Below are positions 35,657 through 44,868 of a DNA stretch of 64,000 nt, piece after piece. The stretch's first letter is position 1; the number at the start of each line of letters is the position of its first letter. Position numbers and translations under genes: made by a program. The notes beneath the pieces were generated by a model, which saw nothing but the letters and a program-made list of their open reading frames with translations, was not told where the DNA came from and did not search any database. Origin of the DNA: Gemmatimonadaceae bacterium (lineage in GTDB: Bacteria > Gemmatimonadota > Gemmatimonadetes > Gemmatimonadales > Gemmatimonadaceae); the NCBI GenBank assembly GCA_037721215.1, contig JBBJNV010000004.1, forward strand, positions 1 through 64,000. The letters are read 5' to 3'.

Positions 35657-36482
35657 GGTTGCTGCGCCGGCCCCGCTTCCGGTCGGGGATGTCCACAGTC
35701 CCTCTTACGCCGGAATGGCTGATCGATCGTCCACCGCCATCATCAACGACGAAATCGCCTCCAATGCGATCGACGTCAATGTTTCCTGATCCGTCATTTT
35801 CCACCCGCATCGTGCCGCCCACTCCGGACACATTGATGCTCCCGGAGCCGTCGGAATCGACAGTGAGGTCCCCCGAAATGTTCCGCGCGCGAATCTCACC
35901 CGAGCCGTCGTGAATTCTCAGATTCCCCTGCACGCCGTCAACGTCGATTGTGCCGGACCCGTCGTGCACCCGCACGTTTCCCTTCGCACCGCGAATCTCG
36001 ATCTCACCCGAGCCATCGTTCAGTGTCAGAGCGCCAACGTTCACGAACGCGGCCTCACCGCTTCCGTCTCCAACGTCGAGAGCAAGCGACGGAGGAACTT
36101 CAATCACAAGGTCGAGACCCCGGTAGTGCGAGTTACCTCCCATCGCGTCCCATACGGTGCGGTTGTCGTCCGGAATTTCCACCTTGATGAAAACAAGGTC
36201 GCCGCGTCGCTCGGCGACGAGCTTGATGCCCTCAAGCCACTGGCGCTCCGACGCGCGTGCGGTGCCGCGGACGCGCACCTGCGAGAGGCCGGAACGCCCT
36301 TCGACACGGAGACTCCCCGCGGAGGCCGATATTTCGGCACTTCGCGCGCCGCGTGCATCGATGTCGGCGTTACGCGGCGACGTATATCCATCCTGCGCTC
36401 GTACGTGGCCGGGAATGAAAGACGCCGTTACGATGAAAGCCATTGCAATACCCAACCTGATACCGTTGCGTGTCGTACTCAT
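35652..36482 (-). CDS. Exported DGSG-repeat protein (DUF4097-like beta-helix)
   Basis: A 276-residue protein with a signal peptide (to about residue 30, HVRAQ). After an N-terminal beta domain, about residues 130-260 consist of repeats of ~20 residues centred on DGSG: GDGSGEAAFVNVGAL, NDGSGEIEIRGAKG, HDGSGTIDVDGVQG, HDGSGEIRARNISG, SDGSGSINVSGVGG, NDGSGNIDVDRIGG. Each turn should form one rung of a beta-helix, as in DUF4097/DUF2807 adhesin-like proteins. It ends in a basic tail (KRGRRSNR). Role unknown; surface binding or envelope-stress sensing are possible. Confidence 0.75.
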   Translation of the reverse strand: MSTTRNGIRLGIAMAFIVTASFIPGHVRAQDGYTSPRNADIDARGARSAEISASAGSLRVEGRSGLSQVRVRGTARASERQWLEGIKLVAERRGDLVFIKVEIPDDNRTVWDAMGGNSHYRGLDLVIEVPPSLALDVGDGSGEAAFVNVGALTLNDGSGEIEIRGAKGNVRVHDGSGTIDVDGVQGNLRIHDGSGEIRARNISGDLTVDSDGSGSINVSGVGGTMRVENDGSGNIDVDRIGGDFVVDDGGGRSISHSGVRGTVDIPDRKRGRRSNR

Positions 36483-36687
36483 GCGATCTCCGTTGTCTCA
36501 GAAACCTGCCGCCGTCGTCCCTCGTGGACGTCCTGCGCCTGCGGATTATTGGACGCGCCTGCGGCCAGTACGGTTTGAACGTTGGTCGGTTTCAGGGTAT
36601 GCCCCTCTTGTCACCGGGGGAAACCAGGGCCCCGTGGTTTAACATCGGGCGTAGCGCGAGGACGGGCACAATCACCATAATTGCGGC

Positions 36688-38007
36688 GTGATGACGCGCG
36701 TTCGTTCGATCGCAGCTGCTATTCCCCCGTGCTTCCTGCTCGGCTGCACCAGCGCGAATCAGGGTGCCCTGCGACCGGCGACTTCCGGCATCGGCCTGCA
36801 ACGAGGCATCGCTGCGGCCGACTCCCTCGTCACGGCCGCGCTCGGCACACTGATTCCCGGCGCCGTGCTGCTTGTCGCCAGAGACGGGACAGTTCTGCAC
36901 GAACGCGCCTACGGTTACGCCGAGCTCAACGACTACTCGGTCAAGCGGCTGCCGTCGCCGCGACCGATGCGTACGTCAACGGTTTTCGATCTCGCCTCAG
37001 TGACGAAAGTAATGGCGACCACCTTCGCCATCATGCTGCTGGCTGATCGCGGGCAGGTCGACGTCGACGCGCCGGTCCACCGGTACCTTCCCGACTTTCG
37101 TGGCCCGCACCTCGACAGCATCACTGTCCGCCACCTGCTCAATCACTCGTCAGGTCTCGTACAGTGGCAACCACTGTATTATCAGGCTGCCAACAGCGCC
37201 CAGACCTACGCAGCGATTCGCCGCATGCCGCTCGGCTGGGGCGTCGGTGAGGCGCGACACTACAGCGATCTGGGATTCATGCTCCTCGGCTACATCGTCG
37301 AGCGAGTGAGCGGGCAGCCCATCGACAGATTTATCGAGCGTGAGCTGCATCAACCCCTCGGTCTGCGCACAACAATGTTCAATCCGCGGAAACGGGGGCT
37401 GACTGAATTCGCCGCAACAGAGCCGGGCAATGTCTACGAACGGCGCATGGTTTATGACTCGACCTTCGCGTACGTGTATCGCGGCAACCCCGCATCGTGG
37501 GACGGATGGAGGAACGGCGTTCTGGTCGGAGAAGTGGACGACGGTAACGCCGCATACGCCAATGAAGGCGTTGCAGGGCATGCCGGGCTGTTCTCGACCG
37601 CTGCCGATCTTCGTGTTCTCCTCGATCTGCTCAACAATCGTGGCATGTACAACGGTCGACGATATCTTCGCCCCGCGACCGTCGACCTGTTCCTGACGCT
37701 CGACAAATTCGAACATTATCTCGGCTGGCAGTTCCCGGCCGGCATGCCCGAAGGCACATTTGCCCACAGCGGCTTTACCGGCACCTGGGTCGCGGGGATC
37801 CCGAAGCACAAGCTGTCCATCGTGCTGCTTACCAACAGGCAGAATCTCGGCACTGATGCTCGCGGCTATTTCCGCGATGTCACACCGTTACGCGAAGCGG
37901 TCACTCGCGCAATCGTGAATGGGGCCGAGGCCGACGCCGGTAAGGGTGTCGCCACATCCGGAATGCCTGGCTTGGATGCGGCCAGGTTTCAACAGGGGCG
38001 TTCGTAG
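36688..38007 (+). CDS. Serine hydrolase of the beta-lactamase/EstB family, lipoprotein
   Basis: A 439-residue protein (GTG 36688 or ATG 36691) with a lipobox at LLGC. The penicillin-binding fold is marked by SVTK (Ser104, Lys107) and YSD (from Tyr192), with a C-terminal HSGFTGT in place of KTG. Family members include esterases, D-amino-acid peptidases and class C beta-lactamases; the HxG variant points to an esterase or peptidase rather than a resistance enzyme. The methyltransferase gene begins 4 bp downstream. Confidence 0.87.
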   Translation: MMTRVRSIAAAIPPCFLLGCTSANQGALRPATSGIGLQRGIAAADSLVTAALGTLIPGAVLLVARDGTVLHERAYGYAELNDYSVKRLPSPRPMRTSTVFDLASVTKVMATTFAIMLLADRGQVDVDAPVHRYLPDFRGPHLDSITVRHLLNHSSGLVQWQPLYYQAANSAQTYAAIRRMPLGWGVGEARHYSDLGFMLLGYIVERVSGQPIDRFIERELHQPLGLRTTMFNPRKRGLTEFAATEPGNVYERRMVYDSTFAYVYRGNPASWDGWRNGVLVGEVDDGNAAYANEGVAGHAGLFSTAADLRVLLDLLNNRGMYNGRRYLRPATVDLFLTLDKFEHYLGWQFPAGMPEGTFAHSGFTGTWVAGIPKHKLSIVLLTNRQNLGTDARGYFRDVTPLREAVTRAIVNGAEADAGKGVATSGMPGLDAARFQQGRS

Positions 38008-38011
38008 AGCA

Positions 38012-38695
38012 ATGAGCATCGATCCGCTGAGCGATGAGAAAGTCATCGAATCATGGCGAACGAACGCGGCTCCCTGGACGGATGCCGTCCGGGAAAGCCG
38101 GATCGAAAGCCGTAAGCTCGTCACGAACAAAGCAATCGTGGATGCGGTGTTGAGCCGATCGCCCGTGACAATGCTAGACATTGGATGTGGGGAGGGATGG
38201 CTCGTGCGGGCGCTCGCCGAGCACGGTGTCGAGGGAATAGGAGTGGATGTCGTGCCGGAGTTGATCGAAGATGCACAGCGCGCCGGGGGAGGCGATTTTC
38301 GTATCGCATCGTATGAGTCTATCGCCGCCGGCGAGTTGCATGTCACCGTCGAAGTGGCCGTTGCGAATTTTTCGCTCATTGGAAAGGAATCCGTGAGTGC
38401 CCTTGTCTGCCGTATGCCTGAGATGCTCGCCACACGCGGCGCTTTCATCGTCCAGACGCTGCACCCGATTACAGCCTGCGGTGATCTGCCGTACGAGGAT
38501 GGCTGGCGCACAGGCTCGTGGGCCGGTTTCAGCGAGGCGTTCTCCGATCCTGCACCATGGTACTTTCGCACGATGGAGAGCTGGCAGCAGCTATTCAAAG
38601 ACAACGGGCTCACCATGTCCGAAATCAGGGAACCGATAAACCCGGTTACAGGAAAGCCTGCATCGGTCATCTTCATCGCCGAATCCGATTGCTAA
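38012..38695 (+). CDS. SAM-dependent class I methyltransferase
   Basis: A 227-residue cytoplasmic protein. The SAM-binding motif I is MLDIGCGEGWL, followed by GIGVDVVPELIEDA (acidic motif II) and VEVAVANFSL. A longer open frame goes back to 37919 but overlaps the serine hydrolase; ATG 38012 lies 4 bp after that stop. The substrate cannot be deduced; the general layout is that of UbiG/Methyltransf_11-type small-molecule enzymes. Confidence 0.84.
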   Translation: MSIDPLSDEKVIESWRTNAAPWTDAVRESRIESRKLVTNKAIVDAVLSRSPVTMLDIGCGEGWLVRALAEHGVEGIGVDVVPELIEDAQRAGGGDFRIASYESIAAGELHVTVEVAVANFSLIGKESVSALVCRMPEMLATRGAFIVQTLHPITACGDLPYEDGWRTGSWAGFSEAFSDPAPWYFRTMESWQQLFKDNGLTMSEIREPINPVTGKPASVIFIAESDC

Positions 38696-38781
38696 AGCAA
38701 AGTCCCGATACTAACGTTGCCCGCCTGATACGCCGGCCGGTGGGAAGCTTCTCACCGACGAACCGAAATGGAGACACTCGC

Positions 38782-41700
38782 ATGACGACTGCATTCGTCC
38801 GACGCTGCGCTGTTTTGCTCGCGCTCGTTCTTTCTGCACTTCCTTCATTACTGACTAGCCAGGCCTCGCCTGGTGTCGTTCGTGGGCGAGTGACTGACGC
38901 CGGGTCCGGCAGAGGGTTAGCCGAGGCGCAGGTGGTTGTGACGGGCACACGAATTGGTGCGCTTACCAACAGCGCCGGAGAGTTTACTCTCTCTGGTGTT
39001 CCGGCCGGCGCTCGCACCGTTACCGTACGGCGGATAGGATATCAGGCGGTGACTCAGCCGGTCAGTGTCGCCGCCGGAGCTACGGCAACAGTGACAGTCG
39101 CGCTGCGGGTCAGTGCGGTCAACCTCGACGAGGTCGTAGTCACCGGCACTGGGAGTGCCACTGAACGACGTAAGCTCGGAACCAGCGTTGCGTCGATCGA
39201 CTCGACTCTCATCAGCCGTGCGCAGGCGGTGACGCTCGACCAGGCACTGCAGGGCAAGATTCCCGGAGCGCAGATCTCACAGAACTCGGGTGGCCCCGGC
39301 GGCGGCGGAATGTCGGTGCGCCTTCGCGGTGTCAATTCGTTCATCTCCGGATCCGATCCTCTTTACATCATCGATGGCGTCATCATCGACAACGGGTCAG
39401 CGCAGCTGGCCGATCTGGGTGGGCGATCCAATCCGCAGAACCGCCTGGCCGATATCAACCCCGCCGACATCGAGCGGGTCGAAGTAATTCGAGGCGCAGC
39501 TGCCGCAGCGTTGTACGGTTCGCGAGCGAACAACGGCGTTGTTCAGATCTTCACGCGGCGCGGCACCATCGGCAAGCCGCATTTCAGCTTCACCAGCCGT
39601 CTCACCACCAACGAATTGCGTGAGCAGCAGCCGTTCAACTTCTACCCTTTCGATGCGGCAGGCCTCCCGATTGCCCGCTTCAATTATCAGAACGACATCT
39701 TTCGCCGCGCAATGGGGAGCGAGCAGAACCTGACAGTCGAAGGCGGTAACGACCAGACGCGGTACTTCGTCAGCGGTAATTTCGCGAAGGAGGATGGTAT
39801 TCTCCGGTCGACGTCGTCTCAGCGTGCGGGCGCGCGAGTCAATCTGCAGCAGCATCTTTCGTCGCGGCTCATCGGTAGCGTAACGGCCAATTACGTCACG
39901 ACTCAGAACGAGCTTCAGGCGTTCGGAGAGCAGAACAACTATGGAGTGCTGGGTTCGCTTTTCTTCGCTCCCACCAGTGTGAATTTCCAGCCGGTGAACG
40001 GTGTCTATCCATTGCCGCCAACCCTTGGGACCAACCCGTTACTGGCGATCGATCGTATTCGGAATCCGCAGACCATCGACCGCTTCATCGGTGCTACCAA
40101 GCTGACGTGGACGCCGATCACCAGCCTTGTCGTTGACTACACGCTGGGAATCGACAACACCGGATTCGAACAGGGACAATTCATTCCGCGCAACGCTGTC
40201 CTCGGCACCAGTCCGCTTGCGACGGGCCGATCGCTGTCCGTGTTTCAGGGAACGCGCGTCGTCAATCAGGACGGCGTGGCCGGGTATACGTGGCGACCAA
40301 TGGGTCCTGTCGAGATGCGCACGACCGGTGGATTCAACTACACCTCGCAGCGCGTGAAAACCACAACAGCCGAAGCGAATGGGCTGGCCCCTGTCGGAGA
40401 GTTGGTCAGTGCCGGGTCGGCGCCGAGGGCAGCTCAGACTGACATCGAGCTGCGCACGCTTGGCTTTTACGGACAGCAGGAAGTTGCATGGAACGACCGG
40501 CTTTTCCTGACGGGAGCGGTTCGATACGACGCATCGTCGACATTCGCACCTTCCGAGCGCTGGCAGGTTTTTCCGAAATTTTCGGCATCCTATGTTGTCG
40601 TCGCCAATCAGCCTGGGCGACTGAATAATCTCCGTTTGCGATCCGCGATTGGCTGGGCGGGAAGCCAGCCCGGCATCGTCAATGCGTATTCACAATACGT
40701 CACCTTTGCACAGTCTCCATTTGCACTCCGGCCCGGTTTCGTAAACGACGTCGTTTTCGGCAATCCCGACCTACGCAACGAGCGCGCGAGGGAGTGGGAA
40801 GTCGGGACAGAGCTCGGACTCCTGTCCGGACGCGTCGGGATCGAGGCGACATACTACGATCGTCTCGTATCAGATCTGTTGTTTTTTCGCCCGCTCGCGT
40901 CGAGCACGGGATTCTCGCGCCAGTTTTTCCCTATTGGCTCGATGTCCAACAAGGGATTCGAGCTTCTGGCGCAGACCAGAAATTTCGACACGCCCAGGTT
41001 CGGATGGTCGACCACTGCCACGTACACGCGCAACCGCAATCTCGTCGAGAAGCTCGATATTCTGGACTTCCAGTCTGCCGGCGGCTATCCGAACCGCATC
41101 CGGACAGGGGAGCCCGCAGGAGTGTTCTACGGCTCATACGCAGCCCGCGATTGCGTGACGGGAGCGTTGCTGGTCGACTCGCTCGGCCGATACCGCCGCA
41201 GCAACCAGACCGCAGATCTGGGCACGCTCGCCCAGCGTCGCGCAATCAGCAACGGAACCTGCAACGATTCACTCAACAAGGTCATCGGCGATCCGAATCC
41301 GGATTTCATGGGATCCCTGCTGAATGAAGTCACAATCGGCAAAAAGCTGCGCGTGCGTGCTTTGCTCGATGGCGTGTTCGGCAACGACGTCATGAACCTG
41401 TCGACGCGTGCGCAGAATGCCGGTATTGCAAGCAACTCAAAGGAATACGAGCGGGAGCTGCTTCCATATGGAGACCCGCGGAAGCTGCCGCCGACCTTTA
41501 ACTCGCGTACTCAGGGAATCTTCGAATACTGGGTGGAGGATGGCACCTTTGTGAAACTCCGCGAGGTATCAGCCAGCTACAAGTTCGATGGCGCGCCGGT
41601 GCGCCGGTTCTTCAGGGAAGGCCTGGATGTCACGGTCTCCGGCCGCAATCTCTATGTCTGGACCGATTACAGTGGTTTCGATCCGGAGATCAACTTGTTC

Positions 41701-41817
41701 GGCACGAACGCGGGAGGCCGGGAGTCGGTACAGACGACAGCGGCCGACCGCGGGTTCGACTTCGGGGGCTATCCCATCCCGCGCGTGTGGTCCGTAAGTG
41801 CGCGACTCAATTTCTGA
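38782..41817 (+). CDS. SusC/RagA-family TonB-dependent outer-membrane receptor
   Basis: A 1011-residue receptor. Signal peptide (residues 1-30), a carboxypeptidase-regulatory-like beta domain (VRGRVTDAGSGRGLAEAQVVV...), a SusC-type plug (DQALQGKIPGAQI, SDPLYIIDGV, VEVIRGAAAAALYGSRANNGVVQI) and a large barrel ending in aromatic LNF. The Ser/Asp-rich ALYGSRANNGV motif is diagnostic of SusC. It partners with the SusD gene that follows. Start at ATG 38782; the frame upstream runs through the methyltransferase gene in another frame. Confidence 0.92.
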   Translation: MTTAFVRRCAVLLALVLSALPSLLTSQASPGVVRGRVTDAGSGRGLAEAQVVVTGTRIGALTNSAGEFTLSGVPAGARTVTVRRIGYQAVTQPVSVAAGATATVTVALRVSAVNLDEVVVTGTGSATERRKLGTSVASIDSTLISRAQAVTLDQALQGKIPGAQISQNSGGPGGGGMSVRLRGVNSFISGSDPLYIIDGVIIDNGSAQLADLGGRSNPQNRLADINPADIERVEVIRGAAAAALYGSRANNGVVQIFTRRGTIGKPHFSFTSRLTTNELREQQPFNFYPFDAAGLPIARFNYQNDIFRRAMGSEQNLTVEGGNDQTRYFVSGNFAKEDGILRSTSSQRAGARVNLQQHLSSRLIGSVTANYVTTQNELQAFGEQNNYGVLGSLFFAPTSVNFQPVNGVYPLPPTLGTNPLLAIDRIRNPQTIDRFIGATKLTWTPITSLVVDYTLGIDNTGFEQGQFIPRNAVLGTSPLATGRSLSVFQGTRVVNQDGVAGYTWRPMGPVEMRTTGGFNYTSQRVKTTTAEANGLAPVGELVSAGSAPRAAQTDIELRTLGFYGQQEVAWNDRLFLTGAVRYDASSTFAPSERWQVFPKFSASYVVVANQPGRLNNLRLRSAIGWAGSQPGIVNAYSQYVTFAQSPFALRPGFVNDVVFGNPDLRNERAREWEVGTELGLLSGRVGIEATYYDRLVSDLLFFRPLASSTGFSRQFFPIGSMSNKGFELLAQTRNFDTPRFGWSTTATYTRNRNLVEKLDILDFQSAGGYPNRIRTGEPAGVFYGSYAARDCVTGALLVDSLGRYRRSNQTADLGTLAQRRAISNGTCNDSLNKVIGDPNPDFMGSLLNEVTIGKKLRVRALLDGVFGNDVMNLSTRAQNAGIASNSKEYERELLPYGDPRKLPPTFNSRTQGIFEYWVEDGTFVKLREVSASYKFDGAPVRRFFREGLDVTVSGRNLYVWTDYSGFDPEINLFGTNAGGRESVQTTAADRGFDFGGYPIPRVWSVSARLNF

Positions 41818-41836
41818 TCCGCGGAGAAACGTCACC

Positions 41837-43189
41837 ATGCGAAAAATGATGCGTTGCGCGGCTGTGGGCGCGGCGGCAGCGGTCGCGGGATGCGAGCTGA
41901 ATCTTCAGAATCCCAACTCACCAACCGAAGGCCAGGTAACAACGAGCCCCGACGGGGTGATCGCACTTGCAACCGGGCTTCAGGGACGTTTTGCGACCTC
42001 ATACGGCAACTTTGCCTACATGGCGGGGCTCGTGACCGATGAATTCGCGTCCGTTTCGGCGGCACTGATATCCATCAGCGACTCCGAGCAGGGGTCGGTT
42101 GCCCCCGGTACTGCGATAGCGGACAACGTGTTCAATTCTGTCTACCGCACGGTGCGAACGGCCGACGATTTGCTCATCGGAGCCGACGCCTTATCCGGCA
42201 GTTTCGACGCGGGAACACGCAGCGGACTTCGCGCGCTCGCCTTCGCGCTCAAAGCCGAGGCGCTTGGCGAGGCGTTGCAATCTTACCAACGCATTCCGGT
42301 CGCGACCTTCGGACAGACGACACCGGTGTACGTCAGCCGGGCAGAGGCGCTTACAGTGATTCGTCAGCTGCTCGACTCAGCGGCCAACGGAATTGCGACG
42401 ACCCCGCCGAGTGCGTTCTTCAACAACAGCATTCTGACGCCGGGCGTGAATCTTCCCAATGTCATACAGCTTTTTCGGGCACGCTACGCACGCATCGGTG
42501 GCGATGACGCGACAGCGCTTGCGGCGGCAAACCTCGTGGCCCGAACGGGTTCGGGAGCGCTGTCGGTGCTGACGTTTCCGTCTCCAACAGTGAACTTTTT
42601 TGCGAGCGTGACGGGCGGTGAATTCGGTATTGCGCCGCGCCGCCAGTTCAGGCTTTCAATGAGCCCGCAGGACCAGAGGGCATCGTACTTCGTTATTCCG
42701 TCGTCGACTCTCAGCGGCCGGGTGGGTGCGCAGCTCGATCCGTTCAGCCGTCTTGCGAATCCGCAGGCGCCTCTCCCCGTCTATTACCCCGACGAGGCGC
42801 TGCTAATCAAAGCCGAAGCGCTGGCCAATCAGAATCAGCTTTCCGCAGCGCAGGCGGCGCTCGATTCTGTTCGCACCGACTGCACGGGTGGCCGCGGGGT
42901 CGACGATCCCAAGGCATGTCTGCCGGCTCTTGGTGCACAGCTCACTCAGAGTCAGCTGCTCGCCGAGATCTATGTGCAGCGGCGCTACGAGCTGTTTGGT
43001 ACCGGTTTGCGATGGGAAGACGTTCGCCGGCGTAACGCGATTCGGGGTCCAGCGGCTGCTCCCGCGGTTCCGATCGACGGCCAGCGCTGCTGGCTCCCCT
43101 ACTCGCTTGGCGACCGGAATGCCAATCCAAACGTTCCCGCAGATCCGACAGAGCCTTCGTCATTCCCCTCCGGCTGCGCGCTTCAATAG
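41837..43189 (+). CDS. SusD/RagB-family nutrient-binding lipoprotein
   Basis: A 450-residue lipoprotein (AVAGC lipobox) of the SusD fold: NPNSPTEGQV at the N-terminus, TPR-like helical repeats in the first half and the C-terminal RYELFGTGLRWEDVRRRNAI. It caps the SusC channel and captures substrate, often oligosaccharides or peptides. ATG 41837 lies 19 bp after the susC stop. No glycoside hydrolase is adjacent, so the substrate may be peptide-derived, in keeping with nearby peptidases (inference). Confidence 0.9.
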   Translation: MRKMMRCAAVGAAAAVAGCELNLQNPNSPTEGQVTTSPDGVIALATGLQGRFATSYGNFAYMAGLVTDEFASVSAALISISDSEQGSVAPGTAIADNVFNSVYRTVRTADDLLIGADALSGSFDAGTRSGLRALAFALKAEALGEALQSYQRIPVATFGQTTPVYVSRAEALTVIRQLLDSAANGIATTPPSAFFNNSILTPGVNLPNVIQLFRARYARIGGDDATALAAANLVARTGSGALSVLTFPSPTVNFFASVTGGEFGIAPRRQFRLSMSPQDQRASYFVIPSSTLSGRVGAQLDPFSRLANPQAPLPVYYPDEALLIKAEALANQNQLSAAQAALDSVRTDCTGGRGVDDPKACLPALGAQLTQSQLLAEIYVQRRYELFGTGLRWEDVRRRNAIRGPAAAPAVPIDGQRCWLPYSLGDRNANPNVPADPTEPSSFPSGCALQ

Positions 43190-43192
43190 AAC

Positions 43193-43993
43193 ATGAAAAT
43201 ACAATCGACTACCATGGGAAAATCGCATATGTCGAATCGGGCAAAGGCAGCCGTATCGGGATGTCTCGCCATTTTCCTGTCTGCCTGCGGAACTACGACG
43301 GCACCGGATGCCCTTGTACCGTCGGGCCCGCAGGGGCGGGTGCGACTGGTCAACGTCATTACGGATGCAACGCGGGGCCGCGTCAACGCCTCGCTCGAGG
43401 GGCTCGTATTCGGAGTCGATATCAACTATGCGGTAAGTGCGCCCGCAAATCTGGGGGCGCCGGCCACCGCTCCGTACGCCGCAGTGCTGGCGGGGAATCG
43501 CGCCTTTGTTCTCAAGCGCACGGCCGACACCACCGTAACCGTGGCGACGCTGAGCTTCGCTGTAGCGGATGGCCAGGATGTCACCGTTTATGCAATTGGA
43601 GGGGTGGGCGGAAGCGCGATCACATCGGTCGTGACAACAGACATCAACACAGCGGCGGCATCTACCGAGACCCGGATTCGTCTCGTCAACATGAGTCCAA
43701 CCGCCGGCGCTGTAGACGTGTTCTTCACTGCTGTGGGTGCCGATCTGGCGACGGCTACGCCGCGTGCGACTGCACTGGCCTATAGAGGCCAGTCCGCCTA
43801 TTTCACCGTGGCGCCAGGGACTTATCAATACCGCGCCGTTCCCGCCGGCACCGCACCAGCAAACCGCGCCGCGGCCGTTCTGATCACGTTGTCGCCTGTC
43901 ACGGTTGCGGGCGGGACAGGGCGAACGATTGTCGCGGCGGACAACAACGTCGGCGGGGCTCCGCTCCGGGCTTTCGTCCTAACTGATCGTTAG
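43193..43993 (+). CDS. DUF4397-domain lipoprotein
   Basis: A 266-residue lipoprotein (lipobox LSAC at about residue 32 from ATG 43193; later ATGs at 43214 and 43229 also fit). Two DUF4397 beta-sandwich halves begin GRVRLVNVITDA and TRIRLVNMSPTAGAVDVFF, followed by FTVAPGTYQYR and GGTGRTIVAAD. The function is unknown; DUF4397 proteins are often cell-surface and accompany SusCD pairs. It starts 3 bp after susD. Confidence 0.85.
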   Translation: MKIQSTTMGKSHMSNRAKAAVSGCLAIFLSACGTTTAPDALVPSGPQGRVRLVNVITDATRGRVNASLEGLVFGVDINYAVSAPANLGAPATAPYAAVLAGNRAFVLKRTADTTVTVATLSFAVADGQDVTVYAIGGVGGSAITSVVTTDINTAAASTETRIRLVNMSPTAGAVDVFFTAVGADLATATPRATALAYRGQSAYFTVAPGTYQYRAVPAGTAPANRAAAVLITLSPVTVAGGTGRTIVAADNNVGGAPLRAFVLTDR

Positions 43994-44061
43994 GCTTCAC
44001 CGAACCAATCCTCGTAGCCGGTTCCTTTCTCTTGTCCCACGTGACGCCTCCGATCACGCCG

Positions 44062-44395
44062 ATGTCCGACACCTCCGCACTGACCCGGGAGGACCTTGCC
44101 GCGGTAACCGCGACGTATCGAAACGAAACCCGAAAGTTCGATCGGTGGGGGGGCAGCGCTATTCGTTGGTGGCCTTTCGGTTGGCTTACTCCTAATGCTC
44201 GCTGGTGATCGTTTTAGGTGGAGCGACGGGTGGGATCCTGTCTTTCTTGCGTTGGGATGGGGCTTGGCCTTAGGTGGCATGTCGATACCTTGGTGGCGCC
44301 GCCAGCGTGCAATGGAAGGCCTCAAGGTCGAATGTGCCTCGTGCTCGATGCCTAAACACACGCTGATGCTAACGAGCGATCGGGATAGGCAGTAG
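44062..44395 (+). pseudogene. Membrane-protein gene broken at a G7 run and overrun by an intron end
   Basis: From ATG 44062 the frame reads sensibly for 30 codons (MSDTSALTREDLAAVTATY...RKFDRW), then meets seven Gs at 44147-44153 and soon stops. Shifting frame at that run joins it to a second frame with two membrane helices (ALFVGGLSVGLLLMLAG, PVFLALGWGLALGGMS) and a CASC motif, ending at 44395. One extra G explains it. The last codons (44382-44395) lie in the domain 6 sequence of the group II intron remnant, so the natural C-terminus is also lost. Either a true pseudogene, a phase-variable run, or a sequencing error. Confidence 0.6.
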
Positions 44396-44458
44396 GAGAG
44401 AATCCTCTCCTACTGCCCTCCCACACCACCGGACATGCAGGTCCGCATCCGGCGGGTC
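44380..44458 (-). mobile_element. Group II intron 3' remnant (domains 5 and 6)
   Basis: On the minus strand, arms CCGCCGGA (44448-44455) and TCCGGTGG (44426-44433) form an 8-bp helix with one G-U pair. The 14 nt between them give a 4-bp upper helix, a tetraloop and a 2-nt bulge, the geometry of intron domain 5 with a CGC-type triad. Domain 6 follows: GGGA...TCCC closing (44382-44385 with 44419-44422) around a 13-bp stem, with an unpaired A beside TATCCC as possible branch point. No reverse transcriptase or upstream domains are found, so this is a solo 3' fragment of a bacterial class C-like intron. Confidence 0.62.
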
Positions 44459-44544
44459 GGCTGACTTATGGTCTTGTGTCACCTATCCCGTCTCGTCGAC
44501 AATCACCATGCCTTCAGTGGCGTCGAATCTGAGGGGGAGGTCCA

Positions 44545-44868
44545 GTGAAGATCATCAATACGTTCTCGCGCGACGAGCGCATCGCTGCGTTCCAGAGGGT
44601 GCTCCTTCCCGATGACACCGAGGAGCAGGCAGATATCATGAGCGCACCCATTGACGAGGTCGACGAAAACGGCGTTCCGTGGTTTCCGCCAAGTTACGTC
44701 GGTGATCCACGGGTGTACTCGGCAGCGTTTCTCGACCTTGTCTCGCTCGTGTCCGACGAGACTGCCGCAAAGGTTTGGGCGTCGATGAAGCTCTCGCCGA
44801 CTGAAGGGCAGGAACGCCGCGCACGGTTTCAGGACACCTTGAATCGCGACGAGCCGCCTTCCGTGTGA
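44545..44868 (+). CDS. Small protein of unknown function
   Basis: A 107-residue acidic protein beginning at GTG 44545 with a strong ribosome site (GGGGGAGGTCCA). It is predicted helical with no signal or membrane span; the stretch VPWFPPSYVGDPRVY is rich in proline and aromatics. No family recognised. It lies in the scarred accessory region between the intron remnant and the dehydrogenase fragment, so it may be a recent arrival. Confidence 0.55.
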   Translation: MKIINTFSRDERIAAFQRVLLPDDTEEQADIMSAPIDEVDENGVPWFPPSYVGDPRVYSAAFLDLVSLVSDETAAKVWASMKLSPTEGQERRARFQDTLNRDEPPSV

